The notes below the pieces were generated by a model. It worked only from the letters and a program-made list of their open reading frames with translations. It was not told the DNA's origin and made no database searches. From Hungatella sp. UBA4396 (GTDB lineage Bacteria; Bacillota; Clostridia; Lachnospirales; Lachnospiraceae): a stretch of 64,000 nucleotides of DNA. A program made the translations under genes and the position numbers. Every line of letters begins with the position of its first letter. The stretch's first letter is position 1. The stretch lies in contig DGRE01000050.1 of assembly GCA_002389905.1 (NCBI GenBank), positions 1 through 64,000 of the forward strand. Reading direction: 5' to 3'. Positions 25,008-34,556 of the stretch are shown here, piece by piece.

Positions 25008-26159
25008 TCAAACTTCCAGACGTATCTGGTTGGAAACTCCCAGGACCATACCTATTTCCGCCATGAGGAAAAGCACTGAGGTTCCTCCGTAGCTGATAAA
25101 GGGAAGGGTGATTCCCGTATTGGGTATGGTGTTGGTAACTACCGCTATATTTAAAATGACCTGTATGGCAATGTGGCCCATAACTCCTACAACCAAAAGG
25201 GCCCCCATCAGATCCGGAGCGTTGTCTGCAATGAGCATAAAACGGTAGATCATAAAAAGGAAGATCAGGATGACGGAAACTGCTCCGAACAACCCAAGCT
25301 CTTCACAGATGATGGAAAAGATCATGTCATTTTGTGCTTCCGGAACAAAGCCCATCTTCTGGATGCTCTCTCCCAGTCCCCTTCCCACCAGTCCGCCGGA
25401 GCCGATGGCATAAAGGCCCTGGAGCACCTGAAATCCTCCGGTAGAGGGGTATGCTTCCGGTTCCTGCCATACCAGAATACGGCTAAGCTGGTAATCGTGG
25501 AGAAGGTTGATCTTCACCAGAAACTCGGCAATGGGCCCGGCAAATGCCAGAAGGGCCACGGCAAAAAATCCGCAGGCAAAAAACGGCCACTTCTTTTTGC
25601 AGGCCACAAACAACATAACAAAGGCAATCCCTACAATAATAATGCCGGAGCTCAAGTTATTGGCAGCCACGATTCCTGCAATGGGAACAGTGGCAAGGAT
25701 CACCGACAGCACGCCCTTTCTCGTATTAATATTTCTCCCCATCTGAACGATCATAGCCGCCAGCATAACGATCAGGGCGACCTTTACAAATTCCGTAGGC
25801 TGAAAAGAAAGGCTTCCCACGCCCAGCCATCTTTTTTTTCCGTTCCTCTCCTGTCCCACAAGGGATACGGCAATCATTAGAACGTAAGAAAGGACGTATG
25901 CCAGAAGGGAGAATTTGGCGTACCAATGATAATCCATCTTGGATATGATGATCATGACAACAAAGCCGCCTAAGGCGATCATGGCCTGCCTCTCCATGAA
26001 ATAAGCGGCATTGCTAAACTTTATCTGGGCTGCATAGGAGCTGGCGCTGTATATCATGACCAGTCCAAAAACAGTCAGGAATATAACAGTAAACAAGAGG
26101 CTGTAATCGTAAAAACGGCGGGGTTTATTTTTTTTCTTCACTGGCCTTCTTTCTGCCAT
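25008..26159 (-). CDS. ftsW: Septal peptidoglycan polymerase FtsW (SEDS family)
   Basis: About 383 aa with some ten membrane helices; polymerises glycan strands at the septum with a class B PBP as transpeptidase partner. SEDS features: FTVIFLTVFGLVMIYSAS at the first helix, the loop with PTEFVKVALI, and the terminal FISYGGTSVLFLMAEIG. The start MAERRP was taken because AGGAGG lies within the preceding codons; the annotatable ATG six codons earlier lacks a site. RodA is the close alternative, but the dcw context supports FtsW. Confidence 0.92.
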   Translation of the reverse strand: MAERRPVKKKNKPRRFYDYSLLFTVIFLTVFGLVMIYSASSYAAQIKFSNAAYFMERQAMIALGGFVVMIIISKMDYHWYAKFSLLAYVLSYVLMIAVSLVGQERNGKKRWLGVGSLSFQPTEFVKVALIVMLAAMIVQMGRNINTRKGVLSVILATVPIAGIVAANNLSSGIIIVGIAFVMLFVACKKKWPFFACGFFAVALLAFAGPIAEFLVKINLLHDYQLSRILVWQEPEAYPSTGGFQVLQGLYAIGSGGLVGRGLGESIQKMGFVPEAQNDMIFSIICEELGLFGAVSVILIFLFMIYRFMLIADNAPDLMGALLVVGVMGHIAIQVILNIAVVTNTIPNTGITLPFISYGGTSVLFLMAEIGMVLGVSNQIRLEV

Positions 26160-26188
26160 GTCATTCCTCCTTGCCATCTTCTATTCCC

Positions 26189-26241
26189 GCAAGCAATGAG
26201 CCATGCGCAGGGATGCTTGCATTTATGCATTGGCGAATGCA
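26189..26241. repeat. Structured spacer between murD and ftsW
   Basis: The 96-bp spacer contains two inverted repeats: GCAAGCA (26189-26195) with TGCTTGC (26214-26220), and TGCATT (26226-26231) with AATGCA (26236-26241). Most other spacers in this cluster are short or overlapping, so this stands out. Function unknown. Confidence 0.55.
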
Positions 26242-26255
26242 GCGAGGGGCCGCTT

Positions 26256-27602
26256 CTACAGCTTTCGGACGCATTCCTTAAAGATTTCGCCCCTCTGTTC
26301 ATAATCCTTAAACATTCCCCAGCTTGCACACGCCGGAGATAATAGAACGTAGTCGCCCATATTGGCATAGGAGGCACAGACTCTTACAGCCTCCTCCATA
26401 TCCTCTGCATACATCACATTGTCAAAGCCGTGTCTGGCCGCACATTCTGCGATCTTCTCCCTGGTCTGGCCCAAAAGCACCATGTACCGGACCTTTCCCT
26501 CAAAGGATTTGATCCAGGAGTCGTACTCGGAATTTTTATCATACCCGCCTGCAATAAGAATGGTCGGGCCGGGCATGGCCTTTATAGCCTGGATAGCCGC
26601 GTCAGGATTAGTTCCCTTGGAGTCATTGTAATACTTCACCCCTGCTTTTTCCGCAACAAACTCAATCCGGTGCTCCACGGCCTTAAATTCACAGACAGCC
26701 TTTTGGATCACCTCCAAAGGAACTCCCATTTCCGCAGATATGGCAACAGCAGCCATCACATTCTCGTAGTTGTGGCGTCCAAGGAGCTGAAGGTGGTGAA
26801 TATTTACGATTTCTGTCCGTTCTCCTCCATGATTGCAGATAATCAAATCTCCATCCATGCAGTACCCCTCTTCCAGCAGCTGGGTGCTGCTGAAATATAC
26901 GGCTCTCGGTTTTAATGTTTTCCCAAACTCCCTCAAAACAGGGTCATCATAATTTAATATGCAGGAATCCTGTTCTGTCTGGTTTGAGGCAATGCCTTCT
27001 TTCACTTTTATGTAGCATTCCATTGTTTTATGACGGTCCAGATGGTCCGGCGTAATATTTAAGACAGCGCTGACATCAGGCCGGAAGTCTGTAATAGTCT
27101 CCAGCTGAAAGCTGCTGATCTCCGCTACAGTCACTGATTCTGCTGTCGTCTTTAAGGCTTCCTCTGTATAAGGAATCCCGATATTTCCCACTACAAACAC
27201 CTGATCGTAATAAGCCTTCATGATGGCTCCTGTCAGGGCCGTGGTTGTAGTCTTTCCATTGGTTCCCGTAATGGCCGCCAGCCTTCCTTTTGCGTGGCGG
27301 AAAGCCAGCTGGATTTCACTCCAGACAGGAATCTCCGCTTCTTTTAAAACAGAGACAAAAGGGGCCTCCAAAGTAATTCCGGGGCTGATGACACAGAGGC
27401 ATACTTCCTTTAAATCCTCTTTTTTCAGTTCCCCCAGTAAAATTTCGATCTTGTCTTTTCCCTCAAACCGGCTGCCCAGAGCATCCCGGTCAATAGCAGC
27501 ATTGCTGTCATAAAGAATCACTTCATTTCCAGTTTCAAGAATCAGCTTAGAGGCGGCTATGCCGCTTTTTCCGCTTCCTGCAACTAATATTTTCTGAGCC
27601 AT
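26256..27602 (-). CDS. murD: UDP-N-acetylmuramoyl-L-alanine:D-glutamate ligase
   Basis: Cytoplasmic Mur ligase (448 aa) that adds D-Glu to UDP-MurNAc-L-Ala. Rossmann-like N terminus (VAGSGKSGIAASKLI), ATP loop TGTNGKTTTTAL near residue 113, central NITPDHLDRH and C-terminal YNDSKGTNPDA and LLSPACASWGMF blocks are all present. Start ATG has ATAGGAG upstream. It follows mraY by 9 bp. MurE and MurF, which extend the stem peptide before and after, are not in this cluster. Confidence 0.96.
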   Translation of the reverse strand: MAQKILVAGSGKSGIAASKLILETGNEVILYDSNAAIDRDALGSRFEGKDKIEILLGELKKEDLKEVCLCVISPGITLEAPFVSVLKEAEIPVWSEIQLAFRHAKGRLAAITGTNGKTTTTALTGAIMKAYYDQVFVVGNIGIPYTEEALKTTAESVTVAEISSFQLETITDFRPDVSAVLNITPDHLDRHKTMECYIKVKEGIASNQTEQDSCILNYDDPVLREFGKTLKPRAVYFSSTQLLEEGYCMDGDLIICNHGGERTEIVNIHHLQLLGRHNYENVMAAVAISAEMGVPLEVIQKAVCEFKAVEHRIEFVAEKAGVKYYNDSKGTNPDAAIQAIKAMPGPTILIAGGYDKNSEYDSWIKSFEGKVRYMVLLGQTREKIAECAARHGFDNVMYAEDMEEAVRVCASYANMGDYVLLSPACASWGMFKDYEQRGEIFKECVRKL

Positions 27603-27611
27603 AATTATCTC

Positions 27612-28580
27612 CTATAATCCAAGGTATGCAAGCAGGCAGAGAAGGGAGGTCACAATGGCAAATACGGCCACTACCCTTGTCTCCGACCAGCCGGTAAGTT
27701 CAAAGTGGTGGTGGATGGGGGCCATCTTAAAAAACCGTTTCCCGCCTGTTCGTTTAAAATATGTCACCTGAATGATGACCGATAACACTTCAACCAAATA
27801 AACAAATCCGATAATTGCAATAAAGATCGGAAGCTGCATCATAAAGGCGCTGGAAGCCACAAAGCCTCCAAGGCCAAGGGAGCCGGTATCACCCATAAAC
27901 ACCCTTGCCGGGTAGACATTAAAGAGAAGAAAGCCCAAAAGACTTCCCACCACCGCACCGGTGATGGGGCTGATGCCGGTATTTTCCCCAATGGCCACCA
28001 CAGTCAGAAACGTTGCCACCAGAATGGTCACGCTGGTGCAGAGCCCATCTAAGCCGTCTGTAAAATTCACTCCGTTGTCAGTTCCGATTACAATGAAAAA
28101 TACGGCTGGAACAAAAAATATGCCCAGATTCAGATATAATCCCGTATTAAATCCGCCTGTAAAGGGAAGGAGCATTCCTGTTCCCACATCATTTGAATGA
28201 ATCAGGTAATAAGAAAAAATTCCTGTGATGATTAACTGCCCTGCCATTTTCTGAATAGGGGTCAGCCCTTCTGAGCGCTTCATAACGATTTTGATATAGT
28301 CATCCAGAAAGCCCACAATTCCAAATCCCACGGTCACAAAGAGCACAGGTATGATCTTCGGATAATCCCTCACATAAAACAGGGAGGTAATGATAATGCT
28401 GGTCAGTATAATAAGACCTCCCATGGTGGGAGTTCCCTGCTTTTTTAAATGGCTTTCAGGTCCTTCTTTCCGGACCTCCTGACCGAATTTCAGTCTGTGA
28501 AGAAATGGTATCACTATGGGGCAAAGTATGGCGCTGATGGCAAATGCTATGATAATCGCCAGAATGGTTTCGTTAATCAT
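27612..28580 (-). CDS. mraY: Phospho-N-acetylmuramoyl-pentapeptide transferase
   Basis: Integral membrane enzyme (322 aa, about ten helices) that makes lipid I from UDP-MurNAc-pentapeptide and undecaprenyl phosphate. Family motifs: KKQGTPTMGGL, GFLDDYIKI with the Asp pair, NFTDGLDGL, FMGDTGSLGLGG and the HHHFE loop near the C terminus. The ATG used has GAGGTG upstream; a TTG four codons earlier is less likely. Confidence 0.96.
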   Translation of the reverse strand: MINETILAIIIAFAISAILCPIVIPFLHRLKFGQEVRKEGPESHLKKQGTPTMGGLIILTSIIITSLFYVRDYPKIIPVLFVTVGFGIVGFLDDYIKIVMKRSEGLTPIQKMAGQLIITGIFSYYLIHSNDVGTGMLLPFTGGFNTGLYLNLGIFFVPAVFFIVIGTDNGVNFTDGLDGLCTSVTILVATFLTVVAIGENTGISPITGAVVGSLLGFLLFNVYPARVFMGDTGSLGLGGFVASSAFMMQLPIFIAIIGFVYLVEVLSVIIQVTYFKRTGGKRFFKMAPIHHHFELTGWSETRVVAVFAIVTSLLCLLAYLGL

Positions 28581-28660
28581 GTCACACCTCAATATTTTAT
28601 GTATTGTACGTTATAATCCCTGGTACACAATAAGTAGTATACGTCTTTTTTTCCGAATAA

Positions 28661-30421
28661 TCAACTATAGATTCGAAAGGAGGATACAGTTTCTTCCTCT
28701 TCTGGATCAATTCCCAGGTATGGAAGAATATTCTTAAAAATGTCTCCGACCACCGGTGCAGCTATGGTTCCGCCGTAATAAATCCCTTCCGGTTCGTCGA
28801 TGGTAATGAGAATAATCACCTTGGGATCATTGGCCGGAGCAAATCCGATAAAGGAAGAAATATACTTTTTTAAGCTTCGTGGAAGCTTTTCAGAAGTGGC
28901 CGTCTTTCCTCCGATCCGAAATCCTTCCACACCTGCTCTTTTACCGCTGCCTTCCGCTACTACCTGCTCCAGAATATAGCGCATGGTCTCACTGGTTTCT
29001 TTAGAAAGGATTCCCTCTTTTACCGGATAGTCAAAGGCATGAACCCCTTTCCCGTCGGAGGTAACCGATTTTAAGCCAAAATGAGGGGTGACTCTGTTTC
29101 CGCCGTTTATGATGGAGGAAGCTGTGGTAATGAGCTGCATAGGCGTGATCTGAAAGGACTGGCCAAAGGAAACCGTTGCCAGCTCCACAAGGCCCATATT
29201 TTCTTTTTTGTGCATAATGGTAGACGCTTCTCCCGGAAGGTCGATTCCTGTCTTACCCTTTAAGCCGAACTGCTCAAAATACCGGTAGTACTGGTCAATG
29301 CCCAGACGCTGTCCCACATCAATCAGAACCGGATTGCAGGAGTTCATCATTCCATGGAGGAAATCCTCGGAACCATGGCCTCCTACCTTATGGCACCTGA
29401 TCTTTCTGTCCTCTACAATCCGGAAGCCGGGACAGGAGAAACGGTCTTCCAGTTTTACCACTCCTGCCTCCAGACCTGCGGCTGCCGTCACAATCTTAAA
29501 GGTGGAGCCTGGTTCATAGGTGTCATTGATGCAGGGATTTCTCCACATCTGGTTTAGCAGGTTTTGCCGTTCCTTTTCAGAAGCAGGGGCCGGAATATCC
29601 GGGCTCAAAGCAAAGGGATCATTTAAATTAAATTCCGGGGCATTGACCATGGCCATAATCTCCCCGTTTTGAGGATTCATGGCAATAATCGACACCCTTT
29701 TTGCCCCTTTTTTCTCCAGGGTCTGATAGGCGGCCTGCTCACAGTACCTTTGAATATTCACATCCAGGCTGATATAAAGATCCTGTCCTGCTATAGGCTC
29801 AATTCTGTCCTCTGCCTCATTTTCAATCTCCACTCCCGCCGCATCGGACATGGTCAGGATTTTCCCATTCTGGCCTTTTAAATATTCCTCATACTTCACT
29901 TCCAGGCCGATGATTCCCTGATTATCTCCTCCGGTAAATCCCAAAACTGTGGAAGCCAGGGTATCGTAGGGATAGTAACGCTTGTAATCCTCATCCACTT
30001 TTACTCCGGCCAGATGATAGGTTCGGATCTGATCTCCAAGAGCCTTGTCTACATTTGTCTTAATAATCTCCCTGGAGCTGTACTTTTCCACCTTTTTGCG
30101 GACCTCTTCCTCCGTAAGTCCCAGTTCCCTGGAAAGGATCTCCACCACCTGATCTGGTTCTCTGATCTGGTTGTGTATAACCGATATGGTACAGACTGTC
30201 CGGTTTGTGGCAATGACCGTACCGTTGGCGTCTATGATATTCCCTCTGGCCGCCTTGATGGTCCTCTCCCTCTGGTGAAGGTCCTCTGCCATTGCGCTGT
30301 AATGCTCCGAACGATAGACCATTAGAAAAATAAGCCGCCCCATAAGTCCTGTCACGGCAAGAAATAACAGGAAAAACAGGAGGGCTATTTTCTCTCTGTG
30401 ATGAGTCTTATTTGAATTCAT
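28661..30421 (-). CDS. Class B penicillin-binding protein (SpoVD/FtsI-like), without PASTA domain
   Basis: About 586 aa: N-terminal membrane helix (~12-30), dimerisation domain, then transpeptidase. Active-site triads: GSTFK (nucleophile Ser), SCN, and the third motif which reads KTAT in GGKTATSEK instead of KTGT. It ends shortly after the transpeptidase domain, without the PASTA repeat found in B. subtilis SpoVD. It follows the larger PBP in the dcw cluster; a role in spore cortex or septal synthesis is inferred from that place. The start (MNSNKT) has GGAG upstream. Confidence 0.88.
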   Translation of the reverse strand: MNSNKTHHREKIALLFFLLFLAVTGLMGRLIFLMVYRSEHYSAMAEDLHQRERTIKAARGNIIDANGTVIATNRTVCTISVIHNQIREPDQVVEILSRELGLTEEEVRKKVEKYSSREIIKTNVDKALGDQIRTYHLAGVKVDEDYKRYYPYDTLASTVLGFTGGDNQGIIGLEVKYEEYLKGQNGKILTMSDAAGVEIENEAEDRIEPIAGQDLYISLDVNIQRYCEQAAYQTLEKKGAKRVSIIAMNPQNGEIMAMVNAPEFNLNDPFALSPDIPAPASEKERQNLLNQMWRNPCINDTYEPGSTFKIVTAAAGLEAGVVKLEDRFSCPGFRIVEDRKIRCHKVGGHGSEDFLHGMMNSCNPVLIDVGQRLGIDQYYRYFEQFGLKGKTGIDLPGEASTIMHKKENMGLVELATVSFGQSFQITPMQLITTASSIINGGNRVTPHFGLKSVTSDGKGVHAFDYPVKEGILSKETSETMRYILEQVVAEGSGKRAGVEGFRIGGKTATSEKLPRSLKKYISSFIGFAPANDPKVIILITIDEPEGIYYGGTIAAPVVGDIFKNILPYLGIDPEEEETVSSFRIYS

Positions 30422-30491
30422 ATACTGCTCCATTGCCATCATTATTACATTATATGAATTTCAAGACTTTTTATGAGCTTTTAAAGGCAGT

Positions 30492-32696
30492 TTACTCCTG
30501 TCCGGTTTGGCTCGGAAGGGCTGCCGGAAGATCAGAACCGTCATCTCCCTCATCTCTGTTTACATATTCCTCTGACGGATTTAAATACTCTTCAGGAACC
30601 CGCGCCCCATTTTCCATGGTAGGAGCCGTACTTGGGTCTTCCTCTCCCTCCGCGCTTTCTTCTCCGGGAGCCTCCTGGGTCTCGCTGGTGATTCCCTCCT
30701 CATCAGGAAGCTTTGCCTCTTCCTCAGAAGAAAGCTGGGACTCTGCGTCGGTATCAGGAAACACATTTAAATAAGGAAGAATGTCTGTCATAATCTTCTG
30801 GAAAATTCCGCTGGCATAGGTACTGTGAGGCTGATCATCCACGTGAGGTTCATCAACCACCACGTATACAAGCACCTGAGGATTTTCGGAAGGGGCATAG
30901 CCTAAGAAAGAAACCAGGTAGTTGACCTTATCCCTGGGAATCTTCTCCGCTGTCCCTGTCTTTCCGGCAATTTTATATCCTGTGACCCTGGCAGTGCCTC
31001 CGGTTCCGCCCTCCACATTGACCGTTTTAAACAGAGCTTCATTGATAAATCTGGAGGTGGATTCTGATACGGTTTCCCTTACCAGTACCGGTTCTGCCTT
31101 TTTCACAACCGCCCCCTGCTCATTGAGGATCTGCTTCATCACGTGAGGCTCATAATAGGAACCTCCGTTTATGACAGAGGAATAGGCGGAAGCCATCTGA
31201 ATCATGGTGCTGTTAAAGTTCTGTCCAAAGGAATTGGTGACAAGATCTGTGGGGCCTGCGGTTTCCGCCGTATACATAAGGGACTTGTTATCGGCCTCCC
31301 CCGGCAAATCGATTCCTGTCTTGGAACCAAATCCAAACAGCTTCTGGTACTTGTAGAATTTATCTTTTCCCATCTGCTGGGCAATCCGCATCATGACCAC
31401 GTTGCAGGACTTCATAAGCCCTTCCTCCACTGTGATCAGACCGTGGCCGTACCGGCTGGCACATCTGATTTTGTAGCCTCCCACCTCCAAAGAACCGTTG
31501 CACTCATACGTTTCACTTCCCGTAATGGCCCCTTCCTCCAGGGCTGCGGAAACCGTGAAAATCTTTTCCGTTGATCCCGGCTCAAAGCCGTCACTGACGG
31601 CGAAATTACGCCAGGTCTGGTTCCACGCCACCTGGGTGCCCAGGGAAATGATTTGCTCGCTGCTGTAATGGCCGGATACCGTTTCCGGGGTCAGAGGCTG
31701 GGCATTTTTATTCTTTCTCTTGTAGTCGTCAATGGCCTCTTTGATTCCCAGCTCACGCAGCACTTCCGGAGTATATTCAGGCCGAAGCTGCCGGGGATTG
31801 TTTAAATCAAAAGCCTTGTCATTTGCCATTGCAAGGACTTCTCCGTTATTGGGGTCCATGACCACCACGCCTACCCGTTTGCTGCCTGTCTCCCTCTCCC
31901 ACTCGCTGATGTATTTCTCCACAATTTTCTGCACATTGGCATCCATGGTGGAAACCACAGTGTTGCCGTTGGCGGCAGGCTTGATCACTCGCTCCAAGTT
32001 GGAATCGTCATTTAAATATCCGTATTCCCTTCCATTGGTTCCCATGAGGGTGGTGTTGTAATACTGCTCGATGCCTCCGGTTCCATCCATTCCATCTCCA
32101 TTGGCAAAACCGATGATGTTGCACGCCAGGGAATTATAGGGATATACCCTCTTGTATTCATCCTCAAACCAGATTCCCTTAATAGCTTTCCGGCTGCTCT
32201 TCAGTTCCTTTGACTTTTCTGCTTTGTATTTTTCGTAATTTTCCTTATCCGTATAAGACAGCTGCTTCGCATAGCGGACATACTGCTTATCCTTTTTTTC
32301 CTGGATCAGATTCATGATTTCGGTCCGGTCATATCCAAAGCATTCGGTCAAAGCGGCCACCGAAGGCTCTAAATAGGCTTCCGCATCTGACATGATCTGC
32401 TTAGGGTCCAGGATCAGATTATAAACCTTTTCGCTGGTCGCCAGATAGGTTCCGTTCCGGTCCAGGATATCGCCTCTCCGGAAGGGAATCACACGGCTGT
32501 CATAGTCCTGATTGGCCAAAACAATCTGGTTAAAATCGTCCTTTTTCTTTGTCATCAGATTATAAAGACTCATAACCAATGCAAACAAAGCCAGCGTAAT
32601 TACCAGAACAGTAATCGCCAGCTTCTCCTGCATATAACGAGGGAATACCTTATTCTTTTTGTTTCTTTTTCTGTTAATATTTCGGGATGTCCTCAT
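30492..32696 (-). CDS. Class B penicillin-binding protein, septal transpeptidase (FtsI/PBP2-type)
   Basis: 734 aa with a basic N terminus, one membrane helix (~28-48), dimerisation domain and transpeptidase with GSTEK, SCN and KTGT (IAGKTGTAEK) motifs, all intact. The ~95-residue tail is acidic and probably disordered (Glu, Ser and Pro rich), an extension beyond the usual FtsI length of ~600-700. Its start lies 23 bp inside the 3' end of the ftsL gene, implying translational coupling. It is the likely FtsW partner. Confidence 0.9.
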   Translation of the reverse strand: MRTSRNINRKRNKKNKVFPRYMQEKLAITVLVITLALFALVMSLYNLMTKKKDDFNQIVLANQDYDSRVIPFRRGDILDRNGTYLATSEKVYNLILDPKQIMSDAEAYLEPSVAALTECFGYDRTEIMNLIQEKKDKQYVRYAKQLSYTDKENYEKYKAEKSKELKSSRKAIKGIWFEDEYKRVYPYNSLACNIIGFANGDGMDGTGGIEQYYNTTLMGTNGREYGYLNDDSNLERVIKPAANGNTVVSTMDANVQKIVEKYISEWERETGSKRVGVVVMDPNNGEVLAMANDKAFDLNNPRQLRPEYTPEVLRELGIKEAIDDYKRKNKNAQPLTPETVSGHYSSEQIISLGTQVAWNQTWRNFAVSDGFEPGSTEKIFTVSAALEEGAITGSETYECNGSLEVGGYKIRCASRYGHGLITVEEGLMKSCNVVMMRIAQQMGKDKFYKYQKLFGFGSKTGIDLPGEADNKSLMYTAETAGPTDLVTNSFGQNFNSTMIQMASAYSSVINGGSYYEPHVMKQILNEQGAVVKKAEPVLVRETVSESTSRFINEALFKTVNVEGGTGGTARVTGYKIAGKTGTAEKIPRDKVNYLVSFLGYAPSENPQVLVYVVVDEPHVDDQPHSTYASGIFQKIMTDILPYLNVFPDTDAESQLSSEEEAKLPDEEGITSETQEAPGEESAEGEEDPSTAPTMENGARVPEEYLNPSEEYVNRDEGDDGSDLPAALPSQTGQE

Positions 32697-33144
32697 TCTG
32701 TCTTACATACTCACTTTCCGTTTTATCATAGTGAAGGATCTGATCCTTATTGGCATAGACCATACCTAGTTCCTCTGTAGCCACTTTATATACGTGGTCC
32801 AGATCAACGGAAGTATTAATACTCATTTCCAATGCATCATTTTCAGCTTTCAGCTTTTCCAGCTCTGCCTCCTTGGACTCAATAACATGAATGCTGGACG
32901 CAATGGATGACTGCAAGTGCAGATAATGCACGCAGAAAGCCAGAGTGATGACTACGGCAACAGTCATCAGAACAACATAGGGAAGATCCATCTGCAAGGC
33001 TTTTTCCTGATTTCGTCTGACCTGGTGATTGACGGCAGGCCGGCGGACTTTATCTGGTGTATGTACCGGCATGGCCTTACGGACAGTATTTCCCTGTACA
33101 TAAGCGGTGTTTCCATAAGAACGCACATTTTTTCTTGCAGCCAC
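32674..33144 (-). CDS. ftsL: FtsL-like cell division protein
   Basis: Small bitopic membrane protein (~156 aa): basic cytoplasmic N terminus, one membrane helix (~residues 55-75), then a leucine-zipper coiled coil (ESKEAELEKLKAENDALE). This is the topology of FtsL, which with DivIB and DivIC activates FtsW-PBP. Assignment rests on topology and position after rsmH because FtsL sequences are weakly conserved. The GTG at 33144 has AGGGAGG eight bases upstream and is preferred to a TTG at 33174 that lies inside rsmH. Confidence 0.8.
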   Translation of the reverse strand: MAARKNVRSYGNTAYVQGNTVRKAMPVHTPDKVRRPAVNHQVRRNQEKALQMDLPYVVLMTVAVVITLAFCVHYLHLQSSIASSIHVIESKEAELEKLKAENDALEMSINTSVDLDHVYKVATEELGMVYANKDQILHYDKTESEYVRQNEDIPKY

Positions 33145-33160
33145 TTTCTTTTCCTCCCTT

Positions 33161-34099
33161 TCAGTTTCGTTCAAAGACCCGAAGCTTTGAACTCTTTGCC
33201 CGCTTGTTTCCTTCTATCTCTTCTTCATTTGGTACAATAGGTTTTCTTGTAATGACCTTTCCCTTGCTCTTCTTTCCGCAGACACAGACCGGAAAATCTC
33301 TGGGACAGGTACATGGGTCCTCATTGGTTTTAAATCTCGTCTTTACAATCCGGTCCTCTAAGGAATGGAATGTAATAATGGAAAGCCGTCCTCCAGGATT
33401 CAGCAGATCGATCATCCCGTCAATGGACCGGCTGAGAACCTCCAGCTCCTGATTCAGTTCAATCCGGATAGCCTGAAATGTTCTCTTGGAGGGGTGTCCT
33501 CCCACTGCCCTCACCTTTGCCGGAATCGCTGCCTTAATAATCTCCGTCAGCTCCCCTGTGGTCTTTATGGGGCCGGCTTCTCTGTTTCTCACAATGTGTT
33601 TTGCAATGTTCTTTGCAAATTTATCTTCTCCGTAATCTCTTATGATACGGTACAGATCAAATTCGCTGTAGGTATTGATAATGTCGGCTGCGGTCTGTTC
33701 CTTTCTCTGGTCCATCCGCATATCCAGGGGAGCGTCATCTTCCCGGTAAGTAAATCCTCTTTCCGGCATATCAAGCTGGTAAGAGGATACTCCCAGGTCT
33801 AAGTAAATTCCGTCCACCCTTTTAATCCCTAAGTCATCTAATACTGTCTGTATGTTTTCGTAATTGCTTCTTACGACTGTTACCTTATCCTTGTAATCCT
33901 TCAGCCGTTCTGCGGCAGCCTTAATGGCGTCTGCATCCTGATCAATTCCGATTAATCTTCCGTGTTCTCCCAGGCGCTTGCACACCTCCAGGGCATGTCC
34001 GCCGCCTCCCAGGGTACCGTCCACATAAATTCCGTCCGGTTTTACATTCAGGCTGTCAATAGTCTCATAAAGCAGCACTGACTTGTGTTCAAACATCAT
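33161..34099 (-). CDS. rsmH: 16S rRNA (cytosine-1402-N4)-methyltransferase
   Basis: SAM-dependent methylase (312 aa; older name MraW) acting on C1402 of 16S rRNA. Signatures: HKSVLLYETI at the N terminus, YVDGTLGGGGHA (SAM site), LDLGVSSYQLD, and HPSKRTFQAIRIELN and FHSLEDRIVK near the C terminus. Its ATG overlaps the mraZ stop, as usual for the second gene of the dcw operon. Confidence 0.97.
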   Translation of the reverse strand: MMFEHKSVLLYETIDSLNVKPDGIYVDGTLGGGGHALEVCKRLGEHGRLIGIDQDADAIKAAAERLKDYKDKVTVVRSNYENIQTVLDDLGIKRVDGIYLDLGVSSYQLDMPERGFTYREDDAPLDMRMDQRKEQTAADIINTYSEFDLYRIIRDYGEDKFAKNIAKHIVRNREAGPIKTTGELTEIIKAAIPAKVRAVGGHPSKRTFQAIRIELNQELEVLSRSIDGMIDLLNPGGRLSIITFHSLEDRIVKTRFKTNEDPCTCPRDFPVCVCGKKSKGKVITRKPIVPNEEEIEGNKRAKSSKLRVFERN

Positions 34100-34521
34100 A
34101 TACCAAGTCCTTCCATAGCTTCCGCAATTTCTTCCATATCATCATAGGTATTGGCTGCTGTCCATGCATCCTTGCTCCAGATTTCAATACGGCTTCCCAC
34201 GCCCACAAGCACTGCATCTTTGTCAATGCCTGCATGTTCTCTTAAAACCGATGGAAGCAGGATTCTTCCCTGCTTGTCCACCTCGCAGGAAGAAGCTCCG
34301 GCCAGGAAGAATCTGGAAAACTTTCTGGCATTGGTGTTGGTCAGCGGCAGGCTTTTCAGTTTTTCTTCCAGGGCGGTCCACTCTTTATTATCATACACAA
34401 ATAGACAGCCGTCTAAGCCCTTCGTCACGACGAATTCTTCTCCAAGCTGCTCTCTGAACTTCGACGGGACAATGAGACGTCCCTTTGCATCGACTGTATG
34501 ATTGTATTCGCCCATGAACAT
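34096..34521 (-). CDS. mraZ: Transcriptional regulator MraZ
   Basis: 141-aa AbrB-like protein with two MraZ repeats, each with a DxKGR motif: DAKGRLIVPSKFRE near the start and DKQGRILLPSVLRE in the second half. It forms rings that bind repeated GTGG boxes and represses the dcw operon. Exactly such boxes lie upstream at 34557-34603. The start MFMGEYNHTVD has AGGTG upstream; the longer reading begins seven codons earlier. Confidence 0.95.
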   Translation of the reverse strand: MFMGEYNHTVDAKGRLIVPSKFREQLGEEFVVTKGLDGCLFVYDNKEWTALEEKLKSLPLTNTNARKFSRFFLAGASSCEVDKQGRILLPSVLREHAGIDKDAVLVGVGSRIEIWSKDAWTAANTYDDMEEIAEAMEGLGI

Positions 34522-34556
34522 ATCAATCACCTGCTTGTACACCGAGGGCTTTTAAA

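Noticed and set aside
33365..33802. 145-codon plus-strand frame opposite rsmH
   Set aside because: Shadow of the rsmH coding sequence; no ribosome binding site and no family resemblance.
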